From the NCBI RefSeq assembly GCF_003265705.1, contig NW_020312827.1:15592154-15656153 (forward strand): DNA of 64,000 bases, written 5' to 3'. Under the pieces are notes generated by a model that worked only from the letters and a program-made list of their open reading frames with translations, was not told the origin of the DNA and searched no databases. Source of the stretch: Callorhinus ursinus. Lineage: Eukaryota; Chordata; Mammalia; Carnivora; Otariidae. Shown here piece after piece: positions 48,301 to 60,011 of this stretch. How positions within the stretch are numbered: position 1 is the stretch's first letter; each line of letters opens with the position of its first letter. The translations under genes and the position numbers were made by a program.

Positions 48301-50770
48301 TTCTTCTCACAGTGTGGATGAGAAAACAGGTCTAAGGAGTCAATTTCTCTGGAGGTCACCTAATCAATAAAAGCCAGAGCCAACCCCTCCAAACCCTGCT
48401 TTCTTTCTGCCTCTTGTGCCAAGTGGCCTGCTTGTGTCCCTTCTTCTCTTACAAGGAAGTAAGTCTTCTATTCAATCAGTCTGAATAGTGGAGAAAAATA
48501 CTTTGGCAATTTTCTCTAGAAACCATAATCCGAAAAAAAAATATTTATAAAAACCCTGGCAGGGACAGAGTATATTCATACACTCCACCTGTAATCTGGG
48601 AAAAACACTGTTTTCCCTTCTATGGATGTTAGGTGCTCCGTGAAGCAGGAGATGAAGAGAATATTGTATTTATGGACAACTTCACATTAAGCTGTGCTGG
48701 CCTATTATCAAGGAGGGGAGGTGTGAGTTGGGGGGGGTTCACCTGATAGCTTTATTAGGACCTAGACCAAAGCCTGGTGATTAGTTGTTTCCCTAAACTG
48801 TATGACTTAGCACTTAGCATTCATTTTGCATCAATATTGATTATATAGTATATATGTGTTTCTGCTGATTAGATGGACTGCTTCACTGAAGTCTCCTGGA
48901 GACTAGGAAAATGCAGTTTGAAATGAGTTTTATTTGCTTCTTCCTCGCATAATGAGAAGTCTCATCTTTTTTCTTCAACTAGCCCAATGAAATTATTGCC
49001 AGAAAACAGAATTTGGAAGAGGTTTCCTTAATTCTATCTTCTTTTTGGCATAAGCAGATCCTAAAATCCTGAGTATCAAGAAAACTTTTCTCTTCCATTT
49101 TGTATTTAGGAATTGAAAAAGTGATGGCTTATGGTTGGTTTTGCTGGATATATGTCCTGAAAATTTTCACAGCAAGTGAAAAGGACAGAGTAAGCTTACA
49201 ATTAATTGATGTCATAGAGGGCCTTTTTGGCATAATAATTGCTTTATCTATGCATGTTAAGGCTTTGAAAACTCTAAAAAAAAAAAAACCAAGGATTTCT
49301 ATTATTATTAAATATTATTCCCATGTCTGCCAAGAAAATTTTCCCTTAATTGATTTTCTTAAGGTTTTGTTAATGATATCTCTATTTGTAAAATTCTCTC
49401 TCATATCACGGAAGAGTTTCTTTCAATTTTAATGAAACTAACTGCAATTGATGTGTCACTCTGGAGCACTGCAATTCACATTATCCATGGTTCTAATCTT
49501 ACTTTAAAAATCAAAATATTGTGTGATACAATTAGAAAGGGCATGAGATAAGCTCACTCTTTTAACTCAAGTGCAACTCTTCATGCTGATCTGAACATCA
49601 GGCTTCCGTTTGCTCTGGTTTTAGAGATGACTCATCTTAAAAAAAAAAAAAAAAAGCTTAACATTGTCTTTTCTACTGCCTATAACTCATTCTTAATCCT
49701 TAGCTCATAAATCAGGGCTTTCGCCTTTCTCAGCTTCTGAAAACAAATCCAAACCTTCATAAATGCATTTTCTATTGATCCAGCACTTATGAAAACCTTT
49801 ACCTTTTAACCAGGGTCTACCATTTATACCTAACTCCCAGATAAATCGCAATTTCAAACTGAGGTGAGCTAAACTGGTTCAAACACATTCTGAAATGGCA
49901 TCGCCCTTCATGGGAAAACAGTTGGGATTTGAAGGAAAGACCAGTCTGAAAGAACAGCCCCATGTTTTCCCTAGATCACAAAGGGAGATTTTTGCATTGT
50001 ACATTTTTGAGGGGATGCATTTAATCATGGGAGGAAAACAGAAAGAGGTTGTTCTGTTGGAACTGGAGTGAGCTCACAGAAAGTCAAAAGATCATGAAAT
50101 GACGTAAGACCATGTGGAGAGTTTTGCCTGGCCGGACAAAAGCAATGACATTGCTGAGTGACAAACTGCCTGATTAGAAGAGATTGGAGGACAGATGGAA
50201 GGGTTTTAAATTTAAGTTGAACAATGAAATGAGAGGTGGTAACTATAGTTTCTTTATGTGAGGAGTGCTGTCATGGGGTCCTGCAGTAGAGGCCAGTGAA
50301 AGATAGTTTGGGATAGGACCAGTGACTTCTGCAAGGTCTGTTGGGCGCTGGGGAGAGAATAGAAAAGATGCAGTGGTGAAACCATCATGTAAAGCAACCT
50401 TTGGTCAGAGTGCTGCTATTTGTCACATTTTTCCATAGAACATCCCAGTTTGTTGAGAGAATGGATTAATGAACAAATATCTTGGTTATATAGAATAAGT
50501 TGGGAGGCTGAGAATCGTTTTATTGTTAATAAATAAGTTGTGGGAAGACAATATCTAGGAAATAGGCAGAATGAATTAAAGAACAGTGCAGTGGACTTGT
50601 TTTGAGTCATTTGTCCTATATAGCTCAGGATATGACCAAGTGCAAAGAATTCAGATGATTTAAGAAAGCTTCTGGTGAGGCATGGTCTAAGATTTTCTAT
50701 AAATTGAAACTTGTTTTTTGGCACATAGTGGAAGGTAGTATTCCAGAGTTTTGTGAAGTACTCAGAGAAA
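45396..50770. other. Longest unassigned stretch
   Basis: Mostly AT-rich with few repeats recognisable by eye. It holds the palindrome at 46961, T-runs near 45,701, 46,711 and 47,588, A-runs near 49,277 and 49,640, and G9 at 48,732. No frame exceeds 122 codons. Its low repeat content is notable, but no coding or regulatory signal is identified. Confidence 0.5.
46961..46976. other. Perfect 16-bp palindrome
   Basis: CTGGCTGATCAGCCAG is its own reverse complement. It lies in unassigned sequence with no neighbouring gene. It could be chance or a dyad protein site. Confidence 0.95.
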
Positions 50771-50980
50771 TTACTTCTTTCCCACTCTCACGTGAACCAT
50801 ATCAACGGAGAAACCATAAAGTTCATTGGGGACAAACAGAATCTCATCTTTGCCGGCCTTGCCCTCTTCCAGATCCAGAAACTTCACATTTTTACAAAAA
50901 TCTCTGTTGGAATTAAAGCATTTTGGGGAACCCAGCTGAAAATTCCGATGAATATTAATGATAAAATTATAATTGAACAA
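50771..50980 (-). other. Unassigned minus-strand ORF with raised GC (possible pseudogene fragment)
   Basis: A 69-codon frame whose distal half reads VKFLDLEEGKAGKDEILF then VPNELYGFSVDMVHV. This part is compositionally less AT-rich and less repetitive than its surroundings. The upstream frame is AT-rich, and no poly(A), splice pattern or neighbouring exon supports it. I do not recognise the protein and suggest no function. A translated search would show whether it is a retrocopy or chance. Confidence 0.15.
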
Positions 50981-52379
50981 TGGGATACTTTATCTAAATC
51001 GGGGCAGCAAAACTATTAACACGTATTCATACACACACAGAATTTTAATTTTAATTTCTTTTCTTCGGGATGGCATTGCCTTGCTCTGTAAATGTCAACA
51101 GTTGCTGCCAGCTTCCCTCAGCTAGAAGCTGTCTGTGGAAACAATATGTGTAGGAAACACCAATGCATCCAATCTTGTAAGTCAATTTACTGGCCATCTT
51201 TTATTTTGCACTCAGACTTCTCACTCATGTAACCCGAACTTCACAGTTCTGAGTCTTACCACAGGCAAAAGCTAAACCTTCCCTACCTTCCTTATATTCA
51301 TTTGGCTCATAGGCATACTTGAATCTTGGCCTTTGGGAGACAAGCTATGTCTTTGCATGTAAGTTTGCTACAAGTGACAAAATAATAACATAAAATAAAA
51401 TCTGTGTTAACAATAATTTAAGAATGATTAATCTCTTCTAAATGCAAACATTTAAGTCTGTTTTTGAATTTAAATACTTGCCTGTCCTAGTTCAAAACAC
51501 TGCACTGAAAATAGTTTGGACTGCTAAGTTAAATATTCTCTTTTTTTCTCCTGCTCCTCCTCCTTCTTCTTCTTGTTTTAAGAAAATTTACACAAAATTT
51601 ACACAAAAATAACCTGCTCAAATAAACAATTGAACAGATAAATTTTGTTTCTTTTTTAGTTAGACCACAACATGTTTCAAAATGTCCCATTATGATAATG
51701 CATTTATTTAATTCCTCAATAGGTCTAGTAATTTCTGTTTCATACATATGAAGCTACTTTATCAAGTAAATGCATTTTATCTTCCTGGAGAACTTCTCTT
51801 GGTTACTGCTACATCAAAGAGACAAATAAAAAAGATACAGAGATTTCAGTAATAATTAATAAGCATGATCTAATAAGCAGATGGCCATTCTGGGAAAAAA
51901 TAAAAAAACAGAATAGACATCCTTTTTGACCACTAGGGTAGATTTTACTACTGTTTCCAGTCATAGGATCCCTCACCTGTAAGAGTATTCTTTCCAACAC
52001 TGTCATGATTCCAGGAAGAGTGAATCTATGTTCCTGCCCCAATGTCAGGATTGGTTAATAACTTGCTTTGTGTAAGAGATGTGAGCAATCCAGGTACAAA
52101 ACAGTGAAGAAGAAACAATAATTTGCCCATGTGGTGTGGTTTGGCCTCAGGTTTTTCTGCTCTTTGCCATGAGGTCATTATGTCCCAGATAAGTATTTCT
52201 CCTTCATCAGTGTTTCTGGAAAGAGAAGACTGAGAGGTCAGCTGTGCCTAGAATTGTTGAACACAGTGGAAGCTGATGCTTAGCTCTCAATGTGAATTAA
52301 GAAAAAAAGGGTTTTATTGCTGTTATTGCAAGCCATGGACAACTGGGAATATTTGTTATTATAAAAGAAGCTGACTGAT
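50981..52379. other. Unassigned, possible ancient repeat near the right end
   Basis: 52,020-52,200 (AGATGTGAGCAATCC...GCCCATGTGGTGTGGTTTGGCCTC...CTGCTCTTTGCCATGAGG) resembles a dispersed mammalian repeat whose family I cannot name. Confidence 0.45.
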
Positions 52380-52582
52380 ACCAAGTCCATTGAACATTTA
52401 CTTATGTTAACCATGTCCTAACATATAAAGTGATTCTCAACAAATTTGACATATAGACAATTTTATCTGACTTTGAGGCAATTATTTTAGATAATTTTAA
52501 AAATCTTTATGTATTTGAAACCTAGAAATGGCATTAATAAAGAGTGCATGGGTCCAAGAAAAATTCACTGGAATTTAAAAAA

Positions 52583-52790
52583 TTTTTTTAAAGATTTATT
52601 TATCTTAGAGGGAGAGCAAGCACATGAGCAGGAGGAGGGGCAAAGGGAGAGAGAGAGAATCTCAGGGAGACACTGTCCTGAGTGCTGAGCGAGGAACTCA
52701 TCACAGGGCTCAATCTCACTACCCTGAGATCATGACCTGAGCTGAAATCAAGAGTAGGACACTTAAACAACTGAGCCACCCGGGCACCCC
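52583..52790 (-). mobile_element. Carnivore SINE (CAN/SINEC) inside the old L1
   Basis: Minus-strand SINE: TTTTTTTAAAGATTTATTTATC end, GAGAGAGAGAGAATCTCAGG tail, GATCATGACCTGAGCTGAAATC core and GAGCCACCCGGGCACCCC head. Flanks are T/A-rich (GGAATTTAAAAAATTTTTT, TGCAATTTTTTTTAA), so the target-site duplication is only suggestive. It separates two consecutive pieces of the old L1. Confidence 0.94.
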
Positions 52791-52932
52791 TGCAATTTTT
52801 TTTAATATGCATAATTTAATGACAATGTAATATATATCAAAACCAGAGGGGTACAGTAAAAGGAGTAACCTGAGAATAATTTTCAGTCCTAAATGTTTAT
52901 ATTAGAAAATAAGAGATTTGAGACCGCTGGAG

Positions 52933-52943
52933 CAAGATGGCGG
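52933..52943 (+). promoter_or_regulatory. YY1-like site at the L1 5' end
   Basis: CAAGATGGCGG starts at element position +15. Primate L1 promoters carry a YY1 site at nearly the same place, where it directs transcription to start at the first base. The same role here is inferred. Confidence 0.7.
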
Positions 52944-54078
52944 AGGAGTGGGAGACCTAGATTTCGTCTGGTCTCAGGAATTCAGCTGATTAGGGATCAA
53001 ACCATTCTGAACACCTACGAACTCAACAGGAGATCGAAGAGGAGAGTAGCAACAACTCTCCGAACAGAGAAGAGACCACTTTCTGGAAGGTAGGACTGTG
53101 CGGAGAAGTGAATCTGAGGCGATATTTGGGAGGATAGACGGCGGGGGAGGGGGCCTCCGTCGGCCGCTTCTGGCAAGTGCTAGAGCCGCGGAGCACAAAA
53201 TCGGACCTTTTAGAAGTCGGTTCCACGGAGGGACGTCACTCCAGTGGCTAAGCGGGGGGTGGAACACTCCCGGGACAGTGTGGTCTCAGGACCCTCGGGG
53301 TCACAGAAAGACCGGGGGTGCCTGAGTGCGCCAGAGCTCCCAGGTATCGGAGCAGGGAAGCCGGCTGCAGAGACGGAGCTGAGGCGCGGGCTCTCAGCTC
53401 GGGGTTGCCATAAACTGTGATCCGCGGCCCAGTCAGGCCACTGCTCCTGCAGCAGGGACCCAACAAGCGGCAGATCCAGGGAGACTTCCCTTCCTCCCCC
53501 GGGAGGAGCGGCGCGGGAGTGCACCGCAGGGATCTGCTGGGTTTGGAGACTCCACACGGGGTCGGGTGCCAGAGATAGCAACGCTCGGTCACAGGCCGGG
53601 TGAGCACGGAGTGCGGCCGGAGACCGGGGAGACGGGAGTGACTGCTTTTCTCTGGGGGCGCACTGAGGAGCGGGGCCCCAAGTTCTCAGCTCCTCCGGGT
53701 GGAGATTGGGAGGCCACCATTTTCACCCTGGTCCTCCAAGGCTGTACCGAGAGCTTGCAGGGAACAAAAGCTCCCGAGAGTAAACCCGAGCAGCTTGCTT
53801 AGCCCGGACTCACAAGGGCGGGGCAATTCCGCCTCCGGCAAAGACATTTGGGAACCACGGCAACAGGCCCCTCCCCCAGAAGATCAGCACGAGCAGCCAG
53901 CAAGCCAAGAGCAAGCCAAGACCCAGTTTACCGATCAAGGAGAACGGGAGAAATCCAGCGCTAGGGGAATACTGCACATAGAATTCATGGCTTTTTTTTT
54001 TTTTTTACCATGATTCATTAGTTCATCAAGGTTAATTTTTTAACTGTTTTTTTTTAATTTTTCTTTTTCCCTTTTTCA

Positions 54079-54560
54079 ACCAACATCTTATCAATCCCTT
54101 TTTAAAAAAAACATTTTTTATTTTTCATTTTTAGAGTCATATTTTATCCCTTCATAGTAGTTAGCCTTATTTTTGGCATATATATATAAGTTGTTCTCTC
54201 TTTAAAATTTTGAGATGCAGTTTCTTCTAACAGATCAAAATATACCCTAAATCACTAGTGTATGGCTTTGTTCTAGTCTCCTGCCTGATCATATTCTCTC
54301 CCTTTTTTTTCTCTTTTTTTTTAAATATTCTTCTTTCTTTTTGTAAACAACTTCTTATCTTATCAATTCCTTTTATAAAATCTTTTATAATTTTCATCTT
54401 TAAAGTCATCTTCCATCCCTTCATTGTATCAACCCTTATTTTGTACATATATGTCTTTCTTCCTTTAAAATTTTAGGAGACACTTTTTTCTAACAGACCA
54501 AAATACGCCCAAAATCTAGTGTGTGGCACCGATTTATGCACTAACCTGATCATATTTGAT
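54079..54560 (+). repeat. Two diverged tandem ~220-bp units in the L1 5' UTR
   Basis: Unit 1 (about 54,079-54,300) and unit 2 (about 54,345-54,560) share an ordered string: AACATCTTATCAAT / AACTTCTTATCTTATCAAT, ATCCCTTCAT, CCTTATTTT, TCTTTAAAATTTT / CCTTTAAAATTTT, TTCTAACAGA, CTAGTGT and CCTGATCATAT. They are separated by a T-rich spacer. The duplication predates this copy, since the units have diverged considerably. Confidence 0.8.
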
Positions 54561-54760
54561 CATATTCTGTTTTTTTGTATTGTTCTGTTTTTGTATTTAT
54601 CTTTTTCTTTTTGTTTTTTTTTTCTTTCTTTTTTCTTTCTTTCTTTCCCTTTCTTTTACCCTGGTTTCAGGTCTTTTCTGATTTGTATAGAGTATATTTG
54701 CTGGGGACGTTGTTAACCTGTTAGCATTTTGTTCTCTCATTCATCTATTCTCTGGACAAA

Positions 54761-55655
54761 ATGACAAGACGAAAAAAATCACCTCAGCAAAAAGAACAAG
54801 AGATAGTACCGTCAGCCAGGGACCTACTCAATACGGACATTAGTGCAATGTCGGACCTAAAGTTCAGAATCAGGACTTTAAAGATACTAGCTGGGCTTGA
54901 AAAAAGCGTGGAAGTTATTAGAGAAACTCTTTCTGGAGAAATAAAAGAACTAAAATCTAACCAAGTCAAAATCAAAAAGGCTATTAATGAGGTGCAATCA
55001 AAAATGGGGGCACTAACTGCTAGGATAAATGAGGCAGAAGAGAGAATCAGCAATATAGAAGACCAAATGATGGAAAATAAAGAGGCTGAGAAAAAGAGAG
55101 ATAAACAACTACAGGATCACGAGGGCAGAATTCGAGAGATAAGCGATACGGTAAGACGAAACAACATTAGAATAATTGGGATCCCAGAAGAAGAAGAAAG
55201 AGAGAGAGGGGCAGAAGGTATATTGGAGCAAATAATAGCAGAGAACTTCCCTAATGTGAGGAAGGAAACAGGCATCAAAATGCAGGAGGCACAGAGAACC
55301 CCTCTCAAAATCAATAAAAATAGGTCAACACCCTGCATCTAATAGTAAAACTTACAAGTCTCAGAGACAAAGAGAAAATCCTGAAAGCAGCTCGGGAGAA
55401 GAGATATGTAACCTACAATGGCAGAAACATTAGATTGGCAACAGACCTATCCACAGAGACCTGGCAGGCCAGAAAGGACTGGCATGATATCTCCAGAGCA
55501 TTAACGAGAAAAATATGCAGCCAAGAATACTATATCCAGCTAGGCTGTCATTGAAAAGTGAAGGAGAGATAAAAAGCTTCCAGGACAAACAAAGACTAAA
55601 GGAATTTGCAAACACGAAACCAGACCTCCAAGAAATATTGAAAGGGGTCCTCTAA
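54761..55655 (+). pseudogene. L1 ORF1 (RNA-binding chaperone), broken by two frameshifts
   Basis: ORF1p coats L1 RNA as a trimer and is needed for retrotransposition. The start ATG at 54761 opens a basic N-terminus (MTRRKKSPQQKEQ). A long heptad-rich coiled coil follows over roughly residues 50-130. Then comes the RRM-type segment beginning near NNIRIIGIPEEEE. The frame stops at 55340-55342 because about one base is missing near 55,334-55,340. The C-terminal domain continues in another frame (KEKILKAAREKRYV), shifts again in the A-run at 55,507-55,514, and reaches the natural stop at 55653-55655. Total length, near 298 codons, is normal for a mammalian ORF1. A poly-Lys/Glu bias fits the family. 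Confidence 0.93.
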
Positions 55656-55736
55656 GCAAAGAGAGAGCCTAAAAGCAGCATAGATCAGAAAGGAACGGAG
55701 ACAATATACAGTAACAGTCACCTTACAGGCAATACA

Positions 55737-58700
55737 ATGGCACTAAATTCACACCTTTCAATAGTTACCCTGAATGTAAATGGGCTCAAAGCCCCAATCA
55801 AAAGACACAGGCTATCAGATTGGATTAAAAAACAAGACCCATCAATATGCTGTCTGCAAGAGACTCATTTTAGACCCAAAGACACCCCCAGATTGAAAGT
55901 GAGGGTGTGGAAAACCATTTACCATGCGAATGGACACCAAAAGAAAGCTGGGGTGGCAATCCTTATATCAGACAAATTAGATTTTAAACCAAAGACTGTA
56001 ATAAGAGATGAGGAAGGACACTATATCCTACTTAAAGGGTGTATCCAACAAGAAGATCTAACAATTGTAAATATCTATGCCCCTAACGTGGGAGCAGCCA
56101 ATTATATGAGGCAATTAATGACAAAAGCGAAGAAACACATTGACAACAATACAATAATAGTGGGGGACTTTAACACCCCCCTGACTGAAATGGACAGATC
56201 ATCTAAGCAAAAGATCAACAAGGAAATAAAGACTTTAAACGACACACCAGACCAAATGGACTTCACAGACATATTCAGAACATTCCATCCCAAAGCAACG
56301 GAATACACATTCTTCTCTAGTGCCCATGGAATATTCTCCAGAATTGATCACATCCTAGGTCACAAATCAGGTCTCAACAGGTACCAAAAGATTGGGATCA
56401 TTCCCTGCATATTTTCAGACCACAGTGCTTTGAAACTAGAACTCAATCACAAGAGGAAAGTCGGAAAAAACTCAAATACATGGAGGCTAAAGAGCATCCT
56501 ACTAAAGAATGAATGGGTCAACCAGGAAATTAAAGAAGAATTAAAAAAATTCATGGAAACCAATGAAAATGAAAACACAACTGTTCAAAATCTTTGGGAT
56601 GCAGCAAAGGCAGTCCTAAAAGGAAAGTATATAGCAAATTAAGCCTTTCTCAAGAAATAAGAAAGTTCTCAAATACACAACCTAACCCTACACCTAAAGG
56701 AGCTGGAGAAAGAACAGCAAATAAAGCCTAAACCCAGCAGGAGAAGAGAAATAATAAAGATCAGAGCAGAAATCAATGAACTAGAAACCAAAAGAACAGT
56801 AGAACAGATCAACGAAACTAGGAGCTGGTTCTTTGAAAGAATGAACAAGATTGATAAACCCCTGGCCAGACTTATTAAAAAGAAAAGAGAAATGACCCAA
56901 ATCAACAAAATCATGAATGAAAGAGGAGAGATCACAACCAACACCAAAGAAATACACACAATTATAAGAACATATTATGAGCAACTCTATGCCAGCAAAT
57001 TAGATAACCTGGAAGAAATGGGTCCATTCCTAGAGATGTAATCAACTACCAAAACTGAACCAGGAAGAAATAGAAAACCTGAACAGACCTATAACCACTA
57101 AGGAAATTGAAGCAGTCATCAAAAATCTCCCAACAAACAAAAGCCCAGGGCCAGATGGCTTCCCAGGGGAATCCTATCAGACATATAAAGAAGAATTAAT
57201 ACCTATTCTTCCTGAAACTGTTCCAAAAAATAGAAATGGAAGGAAAACTTCCAAACTCATTTTATGAGGCCACCATTACCTTGATCCCTAAACCAGACAA
57301 AGACGCCGTCAAAAAGGAGAATTACAGACCAATATCCTTGATGAACATGGATGCAAAAATTCTCACCAAAATACTAGCCAATAGGATCCAACAGTACATT
57401 AAAAGGATTATTCACCATGACCAAGTGGGATTTATCCCTGGGCTGCAAGGTTGGTTCAACATCCACAAATCAATCAACGTGATACAATACATTAACAAAA
57501 GAACAAGAATCATATGATCCTCTCAGTAGATGCAGAAAAAGCATTTGACAAAGTACAGCATCCTTTCTTGATCAAAACTCTTCAGAGTATAGGGATAGAG
57601 GGTACATACCTCAATATCATAAAAGCCATCTATGAAAAACCTACAGTGAATATCATTCTCAATGGGGAAAAGCTGAGAGCTTTTCCCCCAAGGTCAGGAA
57701 TGCGGCAGGGATGTCCACTCTCACCACTGCTATTCAACATAGTATTAGAAGTCCTAGCCACAGCAATCAGACAACAAAAAGAAATCAAAGGCATCCAAAT
57801 CGGCAAGGAGGAAGTCAAACTCTCACCCTTTGCAGATGATATGATACTGTATGTGGAAAACCCAAAAGACTCCACCGCAAAACTGCTGGAACTCATACAG
57901 GAATTCAGTAAAGTGGCAGGATATAAAATCAATGCACAGAAATCAGTGGCATTCCTATACACCAACAACAAGACAGAAGAGAGACAAATCAAGGAGTCGA
58001 TCCCATTTACAATTGCACCCAAAACCAGAAGATACCTAGGAATAAATCTACCCAAAGAGGCAAAGGATCTGTACTCAGAAAACTATAAAATGGTCATGAA
58101 AGAAAATGAAGAAGGCACAAAGAAATGGAATAACGTTCCATGCTCATGGATTGGAAGAACAAACATTGTGAAGATGTCAATGCTACCTAGAGCAATCTAC
58201 ACATTCAATGCAAACCCCATCAAAATACCATCCACTTTTTTCAAAGAAATGGGACAAATAATCCTAAAATTTGTATGGAACCAGAAGAGACCCCGAATAG
58301 CCAGAGGAATATTGAAAAAGAAAAGCAAAGCTGGCGGCATCACAATTCCTGGACTTCCAGCTCTATTACAAAGCTGTCATCATCAAGACAGTATGGTACT
58401 GGCACAAAAACAGACACGTAGATCAATGGAACACAATCGAGAGCCCAGAAATGGACCCTCAACTCTATGGTCAACTAATCTTCGACAAAGCAGGAAAGAA
58501 TGTCCAATGGAAAAAAGGCAGTCTCTTCAACAAATGGTGTTGGGAAAATTGGACAGCCACATGCAGAAGAATGAAACTGGACCATTTCCTTCCACCACAC
58601 ACAAAAATAGACTCCAAATGGTTGAAAGACCTAAACGTGAGGCAGGAGTCCATCAAAATCCTAAAGGAGAACACAGGTAGCAACCTTTTCCACCTCAGCC

Positions 58701-59551
58701 GCAGCAACTTCTTCCTAGAAACATCGCCAAAGGCACGGGAAGCAAGAGCAAAAATGAACTATTGGGATTTCATCAAGATAAAAAGCTTTTGCACAGCAAA
58801 AGAAACAGTCCACAAAACCAAAAGACAACCGACAGAATGGGAGAAAATATTTGCAAATGACGAATCAGATAAAGGGCTAGTATCCAAAATCTATAAAGAA
58901 CTTATCAAGCTCAACACCCAAAGAACAAATAATCCAATCAAGAAATGGGCAGAAGACACGAACAGACATTTTTCCAAAGAAGACATCCAAATGGCCAACA
59001 GACACATGAAAAAGTGCTCCACATCGCTCGACATCAGGGAAATCCAAATCAAAACCTCAGTGAGATACCACCTCACACCAGTCAGAATGGCTAGAATTAA
59101 CAAGTCAGGAAATGACAGATGTTGGCGGGGATGCGGAGAAAGGGGAACCCTCTTACACTGTTGGTGGGAATGCAAGCTGATGCAACCACTCTGGAAAACA
59201 GTATGGAGGTTCCTCAAACAGTTGAAAATAGAACTACCATACGATCCAGCAATTGCACTACTGGGTATTTACCCCAAAGATACAAATGTAGGGATCCGAA
59301 GGGGTACGTGCACCCCAATGTTTATAGCAGCAGTGTCCACAACAGCCAAACTGTGGAAAGAGCCAAGATGTCCATCGACAGATGAATGGATAAAGAAGAG
59401 GTAGTATATATACACAACGGAATATTATGCAGCCATCAAAAGGAATGAGATCTTGCCATTTGCAACGACGTGGATGGAACTGGAGGGTGTAATGCTGAGT
59501 GAAATAAGTCAATCAGAGAAAGACATGTATCATATGACCTCACTGATATGA
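55737..59551 (+). pseudogene. L1 ORF2 (endonuclease-reverse transcriptase), multiply broken
   Basis: ORF2p nicks target DNA and copies L1 RNA there. The first 301 codons (55737-56642) hold an intact-looking APE-type endonuclease, with [29 protein letters not shown] and SDHSAL carrying the catalytic positions. Stops follow at 56640-56642 and 56658-56660. Frameshifts lie near 57,030, 57,205-57,235, 57,505-57,515 and 58,345-58,365. The reverse transcriptase retains [14 protein letters not shown] and the FADD active-site motif at 57829-57840. The C-terminal Cys/His cluster ([20 protein letters not shown]3C-X7-HX4C) is intact near 59,121-59,175. A premature stop at 59402-59404 precedes the natural end at 59549-59551. 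Full length would be about 1,271 codons, normal for the family. No function is retained as one protein. Confidence 0.95.
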
Positions 59552-60011
59552 GGAATTCTTAATCTCAGGAAACAAACTGAGGGTTGCTGGAGGGGTGGGG
59601 GGTCGGAGGGATGGGGTGGCTGGGGGATAGACATTGGGTAGGGTATGTGCTATGGTGAGTGCTGTGAATTGTGCAAGACTGTTGAATCACAGATCTGTAC
59701 TTCTGAAACAAATAATGCAACATAGGTTAAGAAAAAAGAAAAAAAAGAAGATAGCAGGAGGGGAAGAATGAAGGGGAGGAAGTCGGAGGGGTAGACGAAC
59801 CATGAGAGACGATGGACTCTGAAAAACAAACTGAGGGTCCTAGAGGGGAGGAGGGTGGGTGAATGGGTTTTAGTCTGGTGATGGGTATTAAAGAGGGCAC
59901 ATTCTGCGTGGAGCACTGGGTGTTATGCCCAAACAATGAATCATGGAACCCTACATCAAGAACTAATGATGTAATGTATGGTGATTAACATAACAATAAA
60001 AAATTAAAAAA
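59552..60011 (+). other. L1 3' UTR of two related modules
   Basis: Module A (about 59,560-59,750) has AAACAAACTGAGGGTTGCTGG, a G-rich tract, GTGAGTGCTGTGAATTGTG, TTGAATCACAGATCTGTAC and an A-rich end. Module B (about 59,750-60,011) has AAACAAACTGAGGGTCCTAG, GGTGATGGGTATTAAAGAGG, GAGCACTGGGTGTTATGCCC, ACTAATGATGTAATGTATGG and AATAAA. Both start with a purine-rich block and the same AAACAAACTGAGGGT string. Confidence 0.85.

Larger units (their letters stand above)
52919..54760 (+). promoter_or_regulatory. L1 5' UTR and internal promoter region
   Basis: The first ~1.0 kb (to about 53,900) is GC-rich and dense in CpG, the opposite of the surrounding sequence. It is expected to hold the internal pol II promoter, as in other L1 families. 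The remaining ~0.75 kb (54,000-54,760) is T-rich and contains two diverged copies of a ~220-bp unit. Several open frames cross the CpG-rich part on both strands (for example minus strand 53210-53581 and 53248-53607). No protein identity is visible for them. Confidence 0.85.

Noticed and set aside
53098..54013. Plus-strand ORFs in the CpG-rich segment as first exons of a host gene at a CpG island
   Set aside because: The segment is the L1 5' UTR, bounded by the L1 start and leading to ORF1; the CpG density belongs to the L1 promoter.
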